Positions 54,501 through 62,460 of a stretch of DNA of 64,000 nt are shown in pieces (within the stretch, counting starts at the first letter, position 1; each line of letters starts with the position of its first letter). The DNA lies in contig NZ_CP009928.1 of NCBI RefSeq assembly GCF_001021975.1, positions 2,484,001 to 2,548,000 on the forward strand, given 5' to 3'. Under the pieces are notes generated by a model that was given only the letters and a program-made list of their open reading frames with translations, was not told the DNA's origin and ran no database searches. Both the position numbers and the translations under genes were made by a program. The stretch comes from Chryseobacterium gallinarum. Lineage in GTDB: Bacteria > Bacteroidota > Bacteroidia > Flavobacteriales > Weeksellaceae.

Positions 54501-55303
54501 ACTACACTGCCAATGACCGGCACCGGAATTTTACTTTTAAAAGGGTAGAGGTGAGATCTGGCAGAGCTAAAACCTGCATGGGTTCCGCTGCTGATAACAG
54601 GATGGTGGAGGGCTACAATGATTCTTTTGCCCTGATTTTTTATAATAAGATCTTTAAATTCGGTAAAAAAGTCTTCCCGGTTTTTAATGTTGCAGTTTTT
54701 GTTGATCCCCGGATGTTGATCCCAATTGGTAATCACCCATTCTGTATCAATAGCGATCAGTTTAATATCTTTGGAAATATTGATATCGTCAATCGGGCAC
54801 CCGCTTTTGGGAAGAAAAGATTTTTTATCATCAAAATACTTCTTTACAAATCCTTCCTGGGCTTTCAGCCCTTCCAGTCCGTTATACCAATCGTGGTTTC
54901 CGGGTATCATTACTGTTTTTCCCTTGAAATTTTTAGTAATGTTCAACTGATCTTCCAGCTTTTGTTTGGCGAGAATATAGCCTTTATCCTTTTCTTCCGG
55001 CATTCCATTCGGATAAATATTGTCTCCAAGAAAAATCAGCATAGAGTTGCTGTCTGCTGAATCAAGTTTATTTTTCAGTAAATGCAGGGTTTTCTGTGCC
55101 TGTGCTTCATCTGCATTTCCAGCATCCCCAATCAGGAAAATTTTAAAATCATTCTCAGATTTTATGTCAGAATCTTTTATTTCAAATACGTTTTTGCCTT
55201 TTTGCACGTTATATGTTGCGCAGGAATACAGCACTCCTGCAGACAATACCGTCCTCAGAACAATAGAAGTATTTTTTAATTGAGTTTTAAAGGATAAATT
55301 CAT
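51587..55303 (-). CDS. Metallophosphoesterase fused to an outer-membrane beta-barrel
   Basis: A 1238-residue envelope protein. The N-terminus has a lipobox-like LYSC (Cys28). Residues ~53-360 are a calcineurin-like phosphoesterase with all metal motifs: GDAG (Asp60), FLGDNIYPNG, PGNHDWYNG, ALHHPVISSGTHAG and VSGHDHNLQ. A middle region of ~500 residues with FRFL/YYRRYYGIP-type segments follows (IRARIFDMLIGDWDRHSDQW is prominent). From ~900 a BamA/TamA-type barrel runs to the C-terminal SAGIGMKF, which ends in Phe as outer-membrane proteins do. Such fusions occur in Bacteroidota; the substrate is unknown. A lipid anchor plus barrel is unusual, so the Cys may belong to an ordinary signal. Confidence 0.85.
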   Translation of the reverse strand: MNLSFKTQLKNTSIVLRTVLSAGVLYSCATYNVQKGKNVFEIKDSDIKSENDFKIFLIGDAGNADEAQAQKTLHLLKNKLDSADSNSMLIFLGDNIYPNGMPEEKDKGYILAKQKLEDQLNITKNFKGKTVMIPGNHDWYNGLEGLKAQEGFVKKYFDDKKSFLPKSGCPIDDINISKDIKLIAIDTEWVITNWDQHPGINKNCNIKNREDFFTEFKDLIIKNQGKRIIVALHHPVISSGTHAGFSSARSHLYPFKSKIPVPVIGSVVNILRSSSGASPADINNQHYADLANRLKSIVQDKENIIFVSGHDHNLQYHEDRNIRQIISGAGSKVDPSTIAEQTDFSYGGSGFAILNIRKDQSTDVEYFSTKDARLQKLTHISVVSKPDVFVNNFPNTFPPTFTSTIYPVQLTQKRKFYRWLWGDHYRRYYGIPIEAPIANLSELNGGYVPFREGGGNQSNSLRLKAADGQEFVMRGVKKSAIRFLNNMAFKKSTLGDELTDTFPEKFLLDFYTTNHPFTPFTIGNMAEKLNIFHSNPKLYFIPKQQALGRYNQNYGDEMYMIEERFSSDPKTLASLGNAKDIVSTDDVLKNLTKNYKYSVDKESYIRARIFDMLIGDWDRHSDQWKWAEYEEGNKVIYKPIPKDRDQAFSKYDGAAFKLIMNVPAIRHMKTFTEDISSVKWISMEPYPMDLVFLKGSTQEEWIAQAKYIQEHLSDTDIEEAFHNLPKEVQDGTIADIQRKLKIRKTKLQEYASQYYDVLQKKVPLAGTVNPDKFVITKNKNSVHVQQYELGKNKDKNELVFEKTYSDSKTKELWIYGLEDDDMYEVGGTGNPRMNIRLIGGYNHDIYNVTDGRKVKIYDFKSQKNTYNSGNATRNISDDYDINTYNYKHPKYNSFAGYPNVDYNPDDGVIIGVLANYTVNNFIRDPFTQKHSLKANFYTATAGFSLQYKGIFKKAISGWDFNLDASYTTPRFSQNFFGLSNESPYDKEDTEREYNRARISKFNFAPSISKKSWMNLSHQIQLTFEDNKVQKREGRFINTSPDVRPEVFNSQQFMGANYTFSFKNADNLAFPTLGMELMVNADWKATFSDFNKNFLTLKGKLAIDHRIDKKGTFVFANSSNVMWINNNNFEFYQAAAIGGNNGMRAFRNERFSGRSYFTNNSEVRWDFGRIRNNIVPANLGILVGYDIGRVWNDTENSRKWHQSVGAGVWLSIVEMLSARLNYFYGSDGGRVSAGIGMKF

Positions 55304-55329
55304 AAATTTACATTAACAAAAATTCAGGA

Positions 55330-56505
55330 ATGAGCATTCTACACAAAGCTAAAAATTATGTTGAAATCTTATTCAAAGATAAGTTATCTTCGGTTTACTT
55401 TTATCATAATTTTATTCATACTGCCTATACAGTCAATAAGGCTGAAGAAATTATGAAAAATACCCCTGTTTCTGATGAGGATCAGGAGAAGGTACTTGTT
55501 GCTTTATGGTTCCACGATACGGGCTATATAGAATGCGCCCAGAATCATGAAGAGAGGAGTGTGGAGATTATGAAAAGCTTTTTACATCAGGAAAATTATG
55601 CAGAAAATTATATTCAGGATGTTGAAAAGCTGATCCTGGCGACGAAAATCAGTTATGAACCTAAGAATTTATTGGAAAAAATTGTAAAAGATGCAGACTT
55701 CAGCCATTTTGCAGGCCATGATTACAATGATATTTCCGATGCTTTGAGGAAGGAGTGGGAACTGACCAATGTAAGATGCTTCTCTAATGAAGAATGGAAT
55801 GCCGGAAACCTGGATATGCTTAAAAACAGGCATACTTATTATACTGACTATGCTAAAGAACACTGGGAGCCTTTAAAAAAGAAAAACATCAAAAAGATAG
55901 AGAAAAAGCTGGAAAAAGAAGAAGTGAAGAAAGAGGATAAAAAAGATAATGCCGAAGGGAAAAAGGAGAAGGAAAAGTCAGACCGGAGTGTAGATACCCT
56001 TTTCAGGGTAACCCTTAACAATCATACAAGATTGAGTGATATTGCAGACAGCAAGGCCAATATTCTTTTGTCTGTCAACGCCATTATTATTTCAGTTTGT
56101 CTTTCCGTTTTGGTTCCGAAGCTGGATGCTCCTAAGAATTCACATCTGATTCTTCCGAGTTTCATCCTGCTGTTGTCTAGTGTATTAACTATTATATTTG
56201 CAATTCTTTCTACCAAACCCAATGTAACGAAAACTACATTTACTGCTCAGGATATTGTTAACAGGAAAGTAAACCTGCTGTTTTTCGGGAATTTCCATCA
56301 GATGTTATTTGATGATTATCATAATGCGATGAAAGACCTTATCAAAGACAGGGATTATATTTACGATTCTATGGTAAAAGATCTTTATTACCTGGGAAAA
56401 GTCTTAGACAGAAAATATAAACTTCTATCCATTACCTATAAGATTTTTATGGCTGGAATTATTATTTCTGTACTATCTTTTGGGGCAGCTTTTCTGAGTC
56501 TTTAA
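55330..56505 (+). CDS. HD phosphohydrolase domain fused to Pycsar-type membrane effector domain
   Basis: A 391-residue protein. Residues ~10-170 are an HD domain: YHNFIHT (His26, His30), LWFHDTGY (His62-Asp63) and KDADFSHFAGHDY. A strongly charged Lys/Glu linker (~180-220) leads to residues ~225-391 with HTRLSDIADSKANILLSVNA opening two membrane helices and a third at the end (IFMAGIIISVLSFGAAFLSL); this is the DUF5706 / PycTM type that in Pycsar anti-phage systems disrupts the membrane when it binds cCMP or cUMP. No cyclase gene is adjacent. Standalone fusions of this kind are common in Flavobacteriia, so a housekeeping role is possible. Divergent from the phosphoesterase giant with only 26 bases between. 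Confidence 0.8.
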   Translation: MSILHKAKNYVEILFKDKLSSVYFYHNFIHTAYTVNKAEEIMKNTPVSDEDQEKVLVALWFHDTGYIECAQNHEERSVEIMKSFLHQENYAENYIQDVEKLILATKISYEPKNLLEKIVKDADFSHFAGHDYNDISDALRKEWELTNVRCFSNEEWNAGNLDMLKNRHTYYTDYAKEHWEPLKKKNIKKIEKKLEKEEVKKEDKKDNAEGKKEKEKSDRSVDTLFRVTLNNHTRLSDIADSKANILLSVNAIIISVCLSVLVPKLDAPKNSHLILPSFILLLSSVLTIIFAILSTKPNVTKTTFTAQDIVNRKVNLLFFGNFHQMLFDDYHNAMKDLIKDRDYIYDSMVKDLYYLGKVLDRKYKLLSITYKIFMAGIIISVLSFGAAFLSL

Positions 56506-56555
56506 TTATAAATCACTTACAATGGGCTTGCCCTGATGTGTCTATTGGGGTTAGC

Positions 56556-56699
56556 TTATTCTATATCTTTCAGGAATTCATTTATAGAAATTTCAAGTGC
56601 ATCGGCAATTCTCATAAGACTGAGAATAGAAGTATTGATGATTCCTCTTTCTATCCTTGTGATCTGTGAAATTTCCACATCAACTATAAAAGTTAGTTC
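56556..56699 (-). pseudogene. Relic of an XRE-type HTH regulator
   Basis: The minus strand reads 47 codons to a stop (56558-56556): residues include VEISQITRIERG, INTSILSLMRIADALEI and SINEFLKDIE, the second half of a classic helix-turn-helix XRE domain (S-Q-I-x-R-I-E-R-G, I-x-x-L-x-R-I-A-x-A-L-x-I-x-x-x-E-L). The recognition-helix start and the first ~20 residues are missing, and no start codon fits. It is a truncated remnant. An open frame on the opposite strand here is its shadow. Confidence 0.6.
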
Positions 56700-56717
56700 T
56701 AAAAACAAACATAAATA

Positions 56718-57115
56718 ATGAAACAATCATTGCTTTTATTATTTTTTTTTACAACATTTTTTCATTCTCAGGTTATTAAGGATTCAATTTTAGGAAACCC
56801 TAAATCTGTGAAGGAATCTGTAGTTTTTCTAAATGATTCTGGACCATATACTTTCATGAGAGGAGATGATGAATATGGTCACGCTACAATCATGAAACCT
56901 AAAAATTTGAGGGAAAGCATGAGGAATTCATGGTTTCAAATTATATAACCAGATTAATTTATTTAGATAAACCTGCACCGAATGATAAAATCGTAGAGCC
57001 AGTCATAATAGATTTCAGATATAAATTTGACAAGCAAAATAACTGGACAGAAATTATTAAAAACGTAAATGGAAAGGATCTGTACAGATGGATTAGAAAA
57101 ATTGAATATTATTAG
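56718..57115 (+). pseudogene. Frameshifted/deleted remnant of a secreted protein
   Basis: Two overlapping frames form one broken gene. The first (56718-56948) begins with a Sec signal and reads KSVKESVVFLNDSGPYTFMRG, DDEYGHATIMKPKNLRE; it stops at SWFQII. The second (56930-57115, other frame) continues with NDKIVEPVIIDFRYKFDKQ, NNWTEIIKNVNGKDLYRWIR. The two halves are the start and end of a YD-repeat-like secreted Bacteroidota protein with a frameshift near 56930-56945 and probably a deleted middle. Confidence 0.6.
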
Positions 57116-57121
57116 GGTGTT

Positions 57122-59437
57122 TCAATCATCTAAATTCCTAAACAAAGAAACTCTCAACGCCAGTAATCCTGTAATTCCCTGAAGGTCTTCTACTTTCAGG
57201 AATTCTACATCATGTTCAAGAACACCTTTCTTTTGAAGCTTAGAAATATAGTCTAGGTATTCCTTCTGGTTTTCCATACCAAAATAAACAATGGTAATTT
57301 TTCCCGGAGCGGTAATTCTTTCTGAAGAGTCTTTAATATGGGCTTTATCTAAACGTTTTTTAATGATTTCATAATAAGAATTGTAGGCGCCATCTACATC
57401 AAAACGTTTTTCATCCATTCTGAAACGGATGTCTATTTTTTCATTGTAAACAAAAATCAATGAAGCGATATCCAATGGGATGGGAAGATCTTTTTTAAAA
57501 GACTGAAATTCATGTTCCATCCGGCAGATGGTTTTCAGTTGCCAATACCTCAGTTTGTGAACGACTTTGAACGAATAATGAAGATCAGGGGCAATGGTGT
57601 GCCCGATATATAAGTTATGTTCTACACCATCGGATTTGAACCTTTCATAATAATGCGGAAATATCTGCTGAGCTTTCGTCTGGCTTTCATCCAGCATATC
57701 TGCCAGCTTTCTGTTGACAAGTGTTATAGAATCATCCAGGTTTTTCCTATGGCTATAGAACAGATCAGTTTGGGCAAAGATGTTCGAGAAATAATCTTTG
57801 ATTTTTGATTTTATTTCACGGCTGGTTTTTATTTCAAGTTTTCCCTGTAAAAAAGGATGAATTTCTTCTCTTAAAAGCCTTTGAAAGCGTTGCTCAGTGT
57901 CAGCTTTAATCTCATGGTTAAGTTCATTTTTGAAAATATCTAAAGCTAACAGGAATTTTTCCGAATCGGAATTGGTCAAGGTAAAAATATCCATTAAGCA
58001 GTTAATCTGTTGGTTGAGGTCTTCAAGCATCAGCTTAAAGCGTTTTTCGGATGAAGAACGGATATCTGAAACTCCGAACAGAGGGGTTAAATTTTTAAAT
58101 GAAATCTGCTTTAGGGTATACATTTTCTTTCCCAATGAGGCTGTAAAATATTTTTCGGCTTCATTCCTGAATTTCCAGACCACACTGTCATGAATAGTGG
58201 TATATTCTCTTTGGATAATTGCTTCTATCTGATAGTTTTTTTCAAAATAAAACCTGCTGAGTGAGAACAGGACCATATCAGTAAAAAACTCCATTTTTTT
58301 GAGTTTTAAACCATTAAAACTACCAGCCACAGGTGAAGTAAACTCCATTATAGCAAGGAGCTCATTATCTTTCATGATAGGGATTACCATGAAGCTGTTG
58401 ATATGGTTGTCTTTTAGAATATTGAAGGATGGAAGCTGCTTTACATTAGCGTCCAGATTATCAACATTAGAAACAACAATCGGTTTAGAATTGTGACTTA
58501 AGTTATTAAATGTATTTTTACGGGTTTCTTCATCGAAGGTATTGATCCAGAAATCAAGGATATGATTGGTCAGAAAGCTTTCGTAAATAGGAAGTTTATC
58601 GAGTTTTTGTTCCTTCTTGTTGAAGGTCATCAGTCCGAAGTTTAGTTCGGGAACATCAAAATAGGATTTAAAAATTTCAGTCAGGTTTTCATCCGGCTTC
58701 AAATTTTCAGGATCTATTTCTATCATACTGGATTTCAGGTCAGACAATGCTACTTCAGAAGTGCAGTCAACCAGTGAAATAATGGTAAAGCCTTTTAATA
58801 TCCAGGATTGTGAAGGAAAATATTTCTTCCATAGTTTAAAGTCATCCAGGTTTTCCAATAACATATCCATGATACCATCATCCGGAATTTTTGCTTTTTC
58901 GGTAGGAATAATTTCTGTAAAATCTGAATTTACCGTAATCTTATAATGTTTCATAATTCCCTGCTTATTGGGAATATCATAATAAAAAGGGATGGTACTT
59001 CTGATATCTTTTTTGAAGTAACTCTGAAGAATCAGACAACAGCAGAATACATAAAATTCATTATCTGTAATATTCCTGAGTTCTATTTCAAAATCCTTTC
59101 CGGCATCTTTTAAAATGTTTTTAAATCTTTCAGTATAGTTGAACGTGATATTGGAAAGTGGGATACTTGCTGCCTTTATTTCATTGTGGGTAAGCCCGGT
59201 GGGGAAAAGATCGGCAAGCAACAGCCTGATGAGTTCTTCATTTTTTTCAAGGAGACTTATATCCTGGAAGCCATCTCTGAATTCTTTAAAATTCTTGGTT
59301 CTTTCAATCAGTGATTCGGCATAGTTGGCCCGATATTCCAGCCGGTCATTATATCGGATATGTTCCAGAACATCCAAATATTTTTTGAATGATATGTAAA
59401 CCTGAAAAGGAGAGTCTTTTTTGTAAAGATTAGCCAA
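57122..59437 (-). CDS. GAF domain protein of unknown function
   Basis: A 771-residue soluble protein. Residues ~280-420 look like a GAF domain (SFMVIPIMKDNELLAIMEF, then a helix GLKLKKMEFFTDMVLFSLSRF), surrounded by long helical regions (AEKYFTASLGKKM, RLLREEIHPFLQGKLEIKTSREIKSKIKDYF) and a C-terminal alpha/beta part (GKITIVYFGMENQKEYLDYI). GAF domains sense small ligands, but no output domain is attached that I recognise. Conserved in Flavobacteriia as a single gene. No signal peptide. Confidence 0.7.
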   Translation of the reverse strand: MANLYKKDSPFQVYISFKKYLDVLEHIRYNDRLEYRANYAESLIERTKNFKEFRDGFQDISLLEKNEELIRLLLADLFPTGLTHNEIKAASIPLSNITFNYTERFKNILKDAGKDFEIELRNITDNEFYVFCCCLILQSYFKKDIRSTIPFYYDIPNKQGIMKHYKITVNSDFTEIIPTEKAKIPDDGIMDMLLENLDDFKLWKKYFPSQSWILKGFTIISLVDCTSEVALSDLKSSMIEIDPENLKPDENLTEIFKSYFDVPELNFGLMTFNKKEQKLDKLPIYESFLTNHILDFWINTFDEETRKNTFNNLSHNSKPIVVSNVDNLDANVKQLPSFNILKDNHINSFMVIPIMKDNELLAIMEFTSPVAGSFNGLKLKKMEFFTDMVLFSLSRFYFEKNYQIEAIIQREYTTIHDSVVWKFRNEAEKYFTASLGKKMYTLKQISFKNLTPLFGVSDIRSSSEKRFKLMLEDLNQQINCLMDIFTLTNSDSEKFLLALDIFKNELNHEIKADTEQRFQRLLREEIHPFLQGKLEIKTSREIKSKIKDYFSNIFAQTDLFYSHRKNLDDSITLVNRKLADMLDESQTKAQQIFPHYYERFKSDGVEHNLYIGHTIAPDLHYSFKVVHKLRYWQLKTICRMEHEFQSFKKDLPIPLDIASLIFVYNEKIDIRFRMDEKRFDVDGAYNSYYEIIKKRLDKAHIKDSSERITAPGKITIVYFGMENQKEYLDYISKLQKKGVLEHDVEFLKVEDLQGITGLLALRVSLFRNLDD

Positions 59438-59583
59438 CAGCTGAAAATTTAAGTAAAGTTATGAAAAAAACGGTATTTCCAAATACTACATAGATTGCTG
59501 AAAACAATATTTTATAAGATTTTTATTTTATTTTTTGAATAATTAAAAAACAGATCGTGTATGATTTATATAAGAGTACAAAA

Positions 59584-59612
59584 AAAACCTTCCAGATGAT
59601 CTGAAAGGTTTT
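59584..59612 (-). terminator. Terminator of the DUF4838 pair
   Basis: AAAACCTT (59584-59591) with AAGGTTTT (59605-59612), plus an inner CAGAT-ATCTG stem; on the minus strand it is followed by TTTTTTTGT. Confidence 0.7.
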
Positions 59613-59647
59613 TGATATAGTGTGTCACTTTTTATAGTTCTAATAGA

Positions 59648-61549
59648 TTAATTATAGCCAGCGCCGTTGATTACGTCTGTTACGTAGGGAGTTATTTTTC
59701 TTCCCGTTCCATTTATATTTTCTATTGGAGGATTAAGAGAAAGACAGTCTGTTTGTAAATCATAACATCTGTTTTGTATTTTGCCTTTAGGGGTATTTCC
59801 ATAATTCCCTCCTCCGTAACGTGTAAAATAGTCGAAGAAATCCTGATTCGTACTTAGTCGATGGGCATAAGTACATGATGCTTCCACTTCTACTTGTTTT
59901 AAACAAATCTGTTCTCTTTTTATCGCTGCCCATTCGTTTGAATTTATATTTACTTTTGCCAGAGCATCATCTATATATTGATAAAATTCTTTTAAATGTT
60001 TAATGCTGAATAATGTTGTACCTTCAACACTTAATACAGGATTTGCGTGACCAATCATAGATCCGGTACCTCCCATAGAGTTCCAAACACCTGAATTATC
60101 ATTGTTGGCATATTTTAAAAGAGTCGTAATGTATTGAAACATTTCTTTATAACCAGTTCCATAATAATTTTTACAGAAATCACTGATAATTCCCTCTAAA
60201 TCATCATCAGGATTCCATAAAAGTCTTGCATAAGCATAAGTATTTAAGCTCCTTAATGCACTATCTTCCGTACTTGAACATTCAGCAAAGAATGAGCTGA
60301 CTCCCAAAGATTTGTAATATTTTAGATTTTCCTGTAAAATATGGAGTGTAGGAAATGGAAAGAGATAATAAGAGAAATTCACCAGATATTCCCAAATGAA
60401 CAATTTTCCTCCACTTTGAGACCATTTATAAAGCATCTCTCTATAAGTACCGGCAATCAATTCATTTGAAGAAGCAATTGATTTGATTTTGTTATTAATT
60501 GTAGGACAATATATAATCATAACATTAGGCTCAACTTTACCGGCAGGTAGAATATTTCCATTGGAGTATACAGTTTCCACAGTATGAATATGGTCACTTA
60601 CAACGTAAGAGAGTGTTTTGATAATTTTATCAGGAAATTCTTTTGCCATACGGTTGATGAAAGGAAATAATGTATTTGAGAATCCACCGGGCAGGGCATG
60701 TTTGGGGGCACATTCTGAGCATTGGCAGTAATCTGTCATTCCGTCCGGCTGAGAAAGATTCCAGATGGGTTTATCCGGCTTTTCGTCCATTTTTGCTTGC
60801 AGCGCTGCTTTTACAATGTCAAAGACTCCAGCCTGGGATAGGCATGGTGCCCTGTGGCATTGTGTCTCAGTCATGAGTTCAGAGGTCCTGCTACCATTGA
60901 TGTACGGATAATATTCAGGATGCGAGGCAAAATGAGTCTGATATCCAAAAAGCCTTGTAAGATTGTGAACGCTCTCACCGGAATCTTCTAATGCAGCTGG
61001 TTGCATCACTTTAATATCCCAATAAGAAAGTTTATTGAAATTGGAGTAGTTTTTACTGTATGCTTCTTGAGATACCACCCATCTATAGGAGAAAGCGGGT
61101 TTTTGAATATTAAAATTAAATTTTGTAATGTAAACTTCGGGGAGACTTTTAACCTTGAAGCATTCAATGGGCTGTGCTCCGTTACGGCCTGTTACCATAA
61201 GTTTCTTAACTTTCAGATAATTTTCTAAAAAATAACTTACTCCTAACATCAATCCCCTTCTGTTACCATTGATATAAATTTTAGAATCTTTATTGAAAAG
61301 GTAAAATTCATCATGATCTAGTAAGATAGTTGATCCAAATACCGTATTTCTGTTAGGACAATTTCCAATGATTATTTCGTGATATTGCGGACTCTCATTA
61401 TCAGTTATGACAGGTAATGTGATAGAGCATGCCTTGTATATTTCATCATTTAAGAGTTTTACAGCATCCTGGTGAATCTGATCGGGAGACGATGGCTGAA
61501 CAATTACATAGTTACTTTTTCCATCTTTATAAAATGGTATATTTTTCAT
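59648..61549 (-). CDS. DUF4838 domain protein (glycoside hydrolase-like)
   Basis: A 633-residue protein. The N-terminal part (~1-135, QIHQDAVKLLNDEIYKACSITLPVITDNESP) matches the alpha-glucuronidase-type N-terminal domain, and ~150-480 has the DUF4838 pattern: HPEYYPYINGSR, PCLSQAGVFDIVKAAL, NLSQPDGMTDYCQCSECAP and TLSYVVSDHIHT. DUF4838 proteins are predicted TIM-barrel glycosidases that normally have signal peptides; this one begins MKNIPFYKDGKSNY without one. It overlaps its upstream partner by four bases. Substrate unknown. Confidence 0.75.
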   Translation of the reverse strand: MKNIPFYKDGKSNYVIVQPSSPDQIHQDAVKLLNDEIYKACSITLPVITDNESPQYHEIIIGNCPNRNTVFGSTILLDHDEFYLFNKDSKIYINGNRRGLMLGVSYFLENYLKVKKLMVTGRNGAQPIECFKVKSLPEVYITKFNFNIQKPAFSYRWVVSQEAYSKNYSNFNKLSYWDIKVMQPAALEDSGESVHNLTRLFGYQTHFASHPEYYPYINGSRTSELMTETQCHRAPCLSQAGVFDIVKAALQAKMDEKPDKPIWNLSQPDGMTDYCQCSECAPKHALPGGFSNTLFPFINRMAKEFPDKIIKTLSYVVSDHIHTVETVYSNGNILPAGKVEPNVMIIYCPTINNKIKSIASSNELIAGTYREMLYKWSQSGGKLFIWEYLVNFSYYLFPFPTLHILQENLKYYKSLGVSSFFAECSSTEDSALRSLNTYAYARLLWNPDDDLEGIISDFCKNYYGTGYKEMFQYITTLLKYANNDNSGVWNSMGGTGSMIGHANPVLSVEGTTLFSIKHLKEFYQYIDDALAKVNINSNEWAAIKREQICLKQVEVEASCTYAHRLSTNQDFFDYFTRYGGGNYGNTPKGKIQNRCYDLQTDCLSLNPPIENINGTGRKITPYVTDVINGAGYN

Positions 61550-62304
61550 ATCTGTGTTTTTGTGAGTTTGTATTGGTTTCCTTCTATTGTAAGGATTAAA
61601 TCATTTCCATTAAAGGCAATATGGCAAACTTCCGGGTCTAAACCTTCTTTGGGAGTTCCCTTTGGAAAAACTAATGACCCCATGTGGGCTTCAGATTTAG
61701 GAAGTAACTGATCCAGCCAGCCTTTGGCATTTTTGCTTAAATACCCCAAAGTCAGGTCTTCTTTAGAAGGGTAAAAAGCAGAAGGATAGAGCCCTTCCGT
61801 AACACTTAGATTGGAAATATAAAAGTCATTAATATCATCCCCTGTATATAAGGTGAAAATAGGAAAGCTATTTATAAACTGACTGGGATCTATAAACTGA
61901 GAGTAGGAAACTCTCTGCCAGCGATTGGTAACTGTTGTAGGATGAACATGATCTATTCCTGAAAATCCTATATTAAAATGATCAATTTCTGATAATGGGA
62001 AAACATCAAAAGAAATGGTAAATGTTCTGCCAATTAATTCCTTATTAGCATTGAAATTATGGTTGACATTGGCATAAAATCCTACATTTTTTGATGTACT
62101 TTTCATTCGTAAGCATTCCTTGCCATCCTTTTTTTCCAATTTCATTTGCGAAATCTGAGATGGGGTACCTTCTGTGTAATAACCATATTTAAAACGGTCA
62201 TCAAAATGACTGTATTGACATAGGTTGATGGTGCTAAGCTGTAGATCGTTCAATTTTGAGTCTACATAGGTCTTTATTAATTCAAAGTCGTCTGGTGAAA
62301 TCAT
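61546..62304 (-). CDS. Carbohydrate-binding-like partner of the DUF4838 protein
   Basis: A 252-residue protein without a signal peptide. The N-terminus is a helix (DDFELIKTYVDSKLNDLQL); ~25-165 read as a beta-jelly-roll of the CBM4/9 style (CLRMKSTSKNVGFYANVN, TFTISFDVFPLSEIDHFNIGF, TNRWQRVSYSQFIDPSQF, FTLYTGDDINDFYISNLSV); the C-terminal SEAHMGSLVFPKGTP and GNDLILTIEGNQYKLTK resembles phage-tail and receptor-binding protein ends. Its stop overlaps the DUF4838 start, so the two are made together. Neither has a Sec signal, which hints at release by lysis or a non-Sec route. Confidence 0.6.
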   Translation of the reverse strand: MISPDDFELIKTYVDSKLNDLQLSTINLCQYSHFDDRFKYGYYTEGTPSQISQMKLEKKDGKECLRMKSTSKNVGFYANVNHNFNANKELIGRTFTISFDVFPLSEIDHFNIGFSGIDHVHPTTVTNRWQRVSYSQFIDPSQFINSFPIFTLYTGDDINDFYISNLSVTEGLYPSAFYPSKEDLTLGYLSKNAKGWLDQLLPKSEAHMGSLVFPKGTPKEGLDPEVCHIAFNGNDLILTIEGNQYKLTKTQI

Positions 62305-62410
62305 ATTTTATTTTTAAATGTTTACAATACGAAGATACCCGAGGATAACGACAGAAGTTGACGTAAAAAAATTAAATTGATTATTGTGAATTAACGTTTC
62401 ATTTTTCGAC

Positions 62411-62438
62411 AAAAAAAGCACAACTAAAAAGTTGTGCT
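62411..62438 (-). terminator. Terminator of the nuo operon
   Basis: AGCACAACT (62417-62425) with AGTTGTGCT (62430-62438), 4-base loop; on the minus strand followed by TTTTTT. It ends nuoN, hence the nuo operon. Confidence 0.85.
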
Positions 62439-62460
62439 TCTATATTTTAAAATTCAGATT

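Noticed and set aside
56536..56718. Plus-strand 60-codon frame
   Set aside because: Antisense shadow of the XRE regulator relic, which has the recognisable motif.
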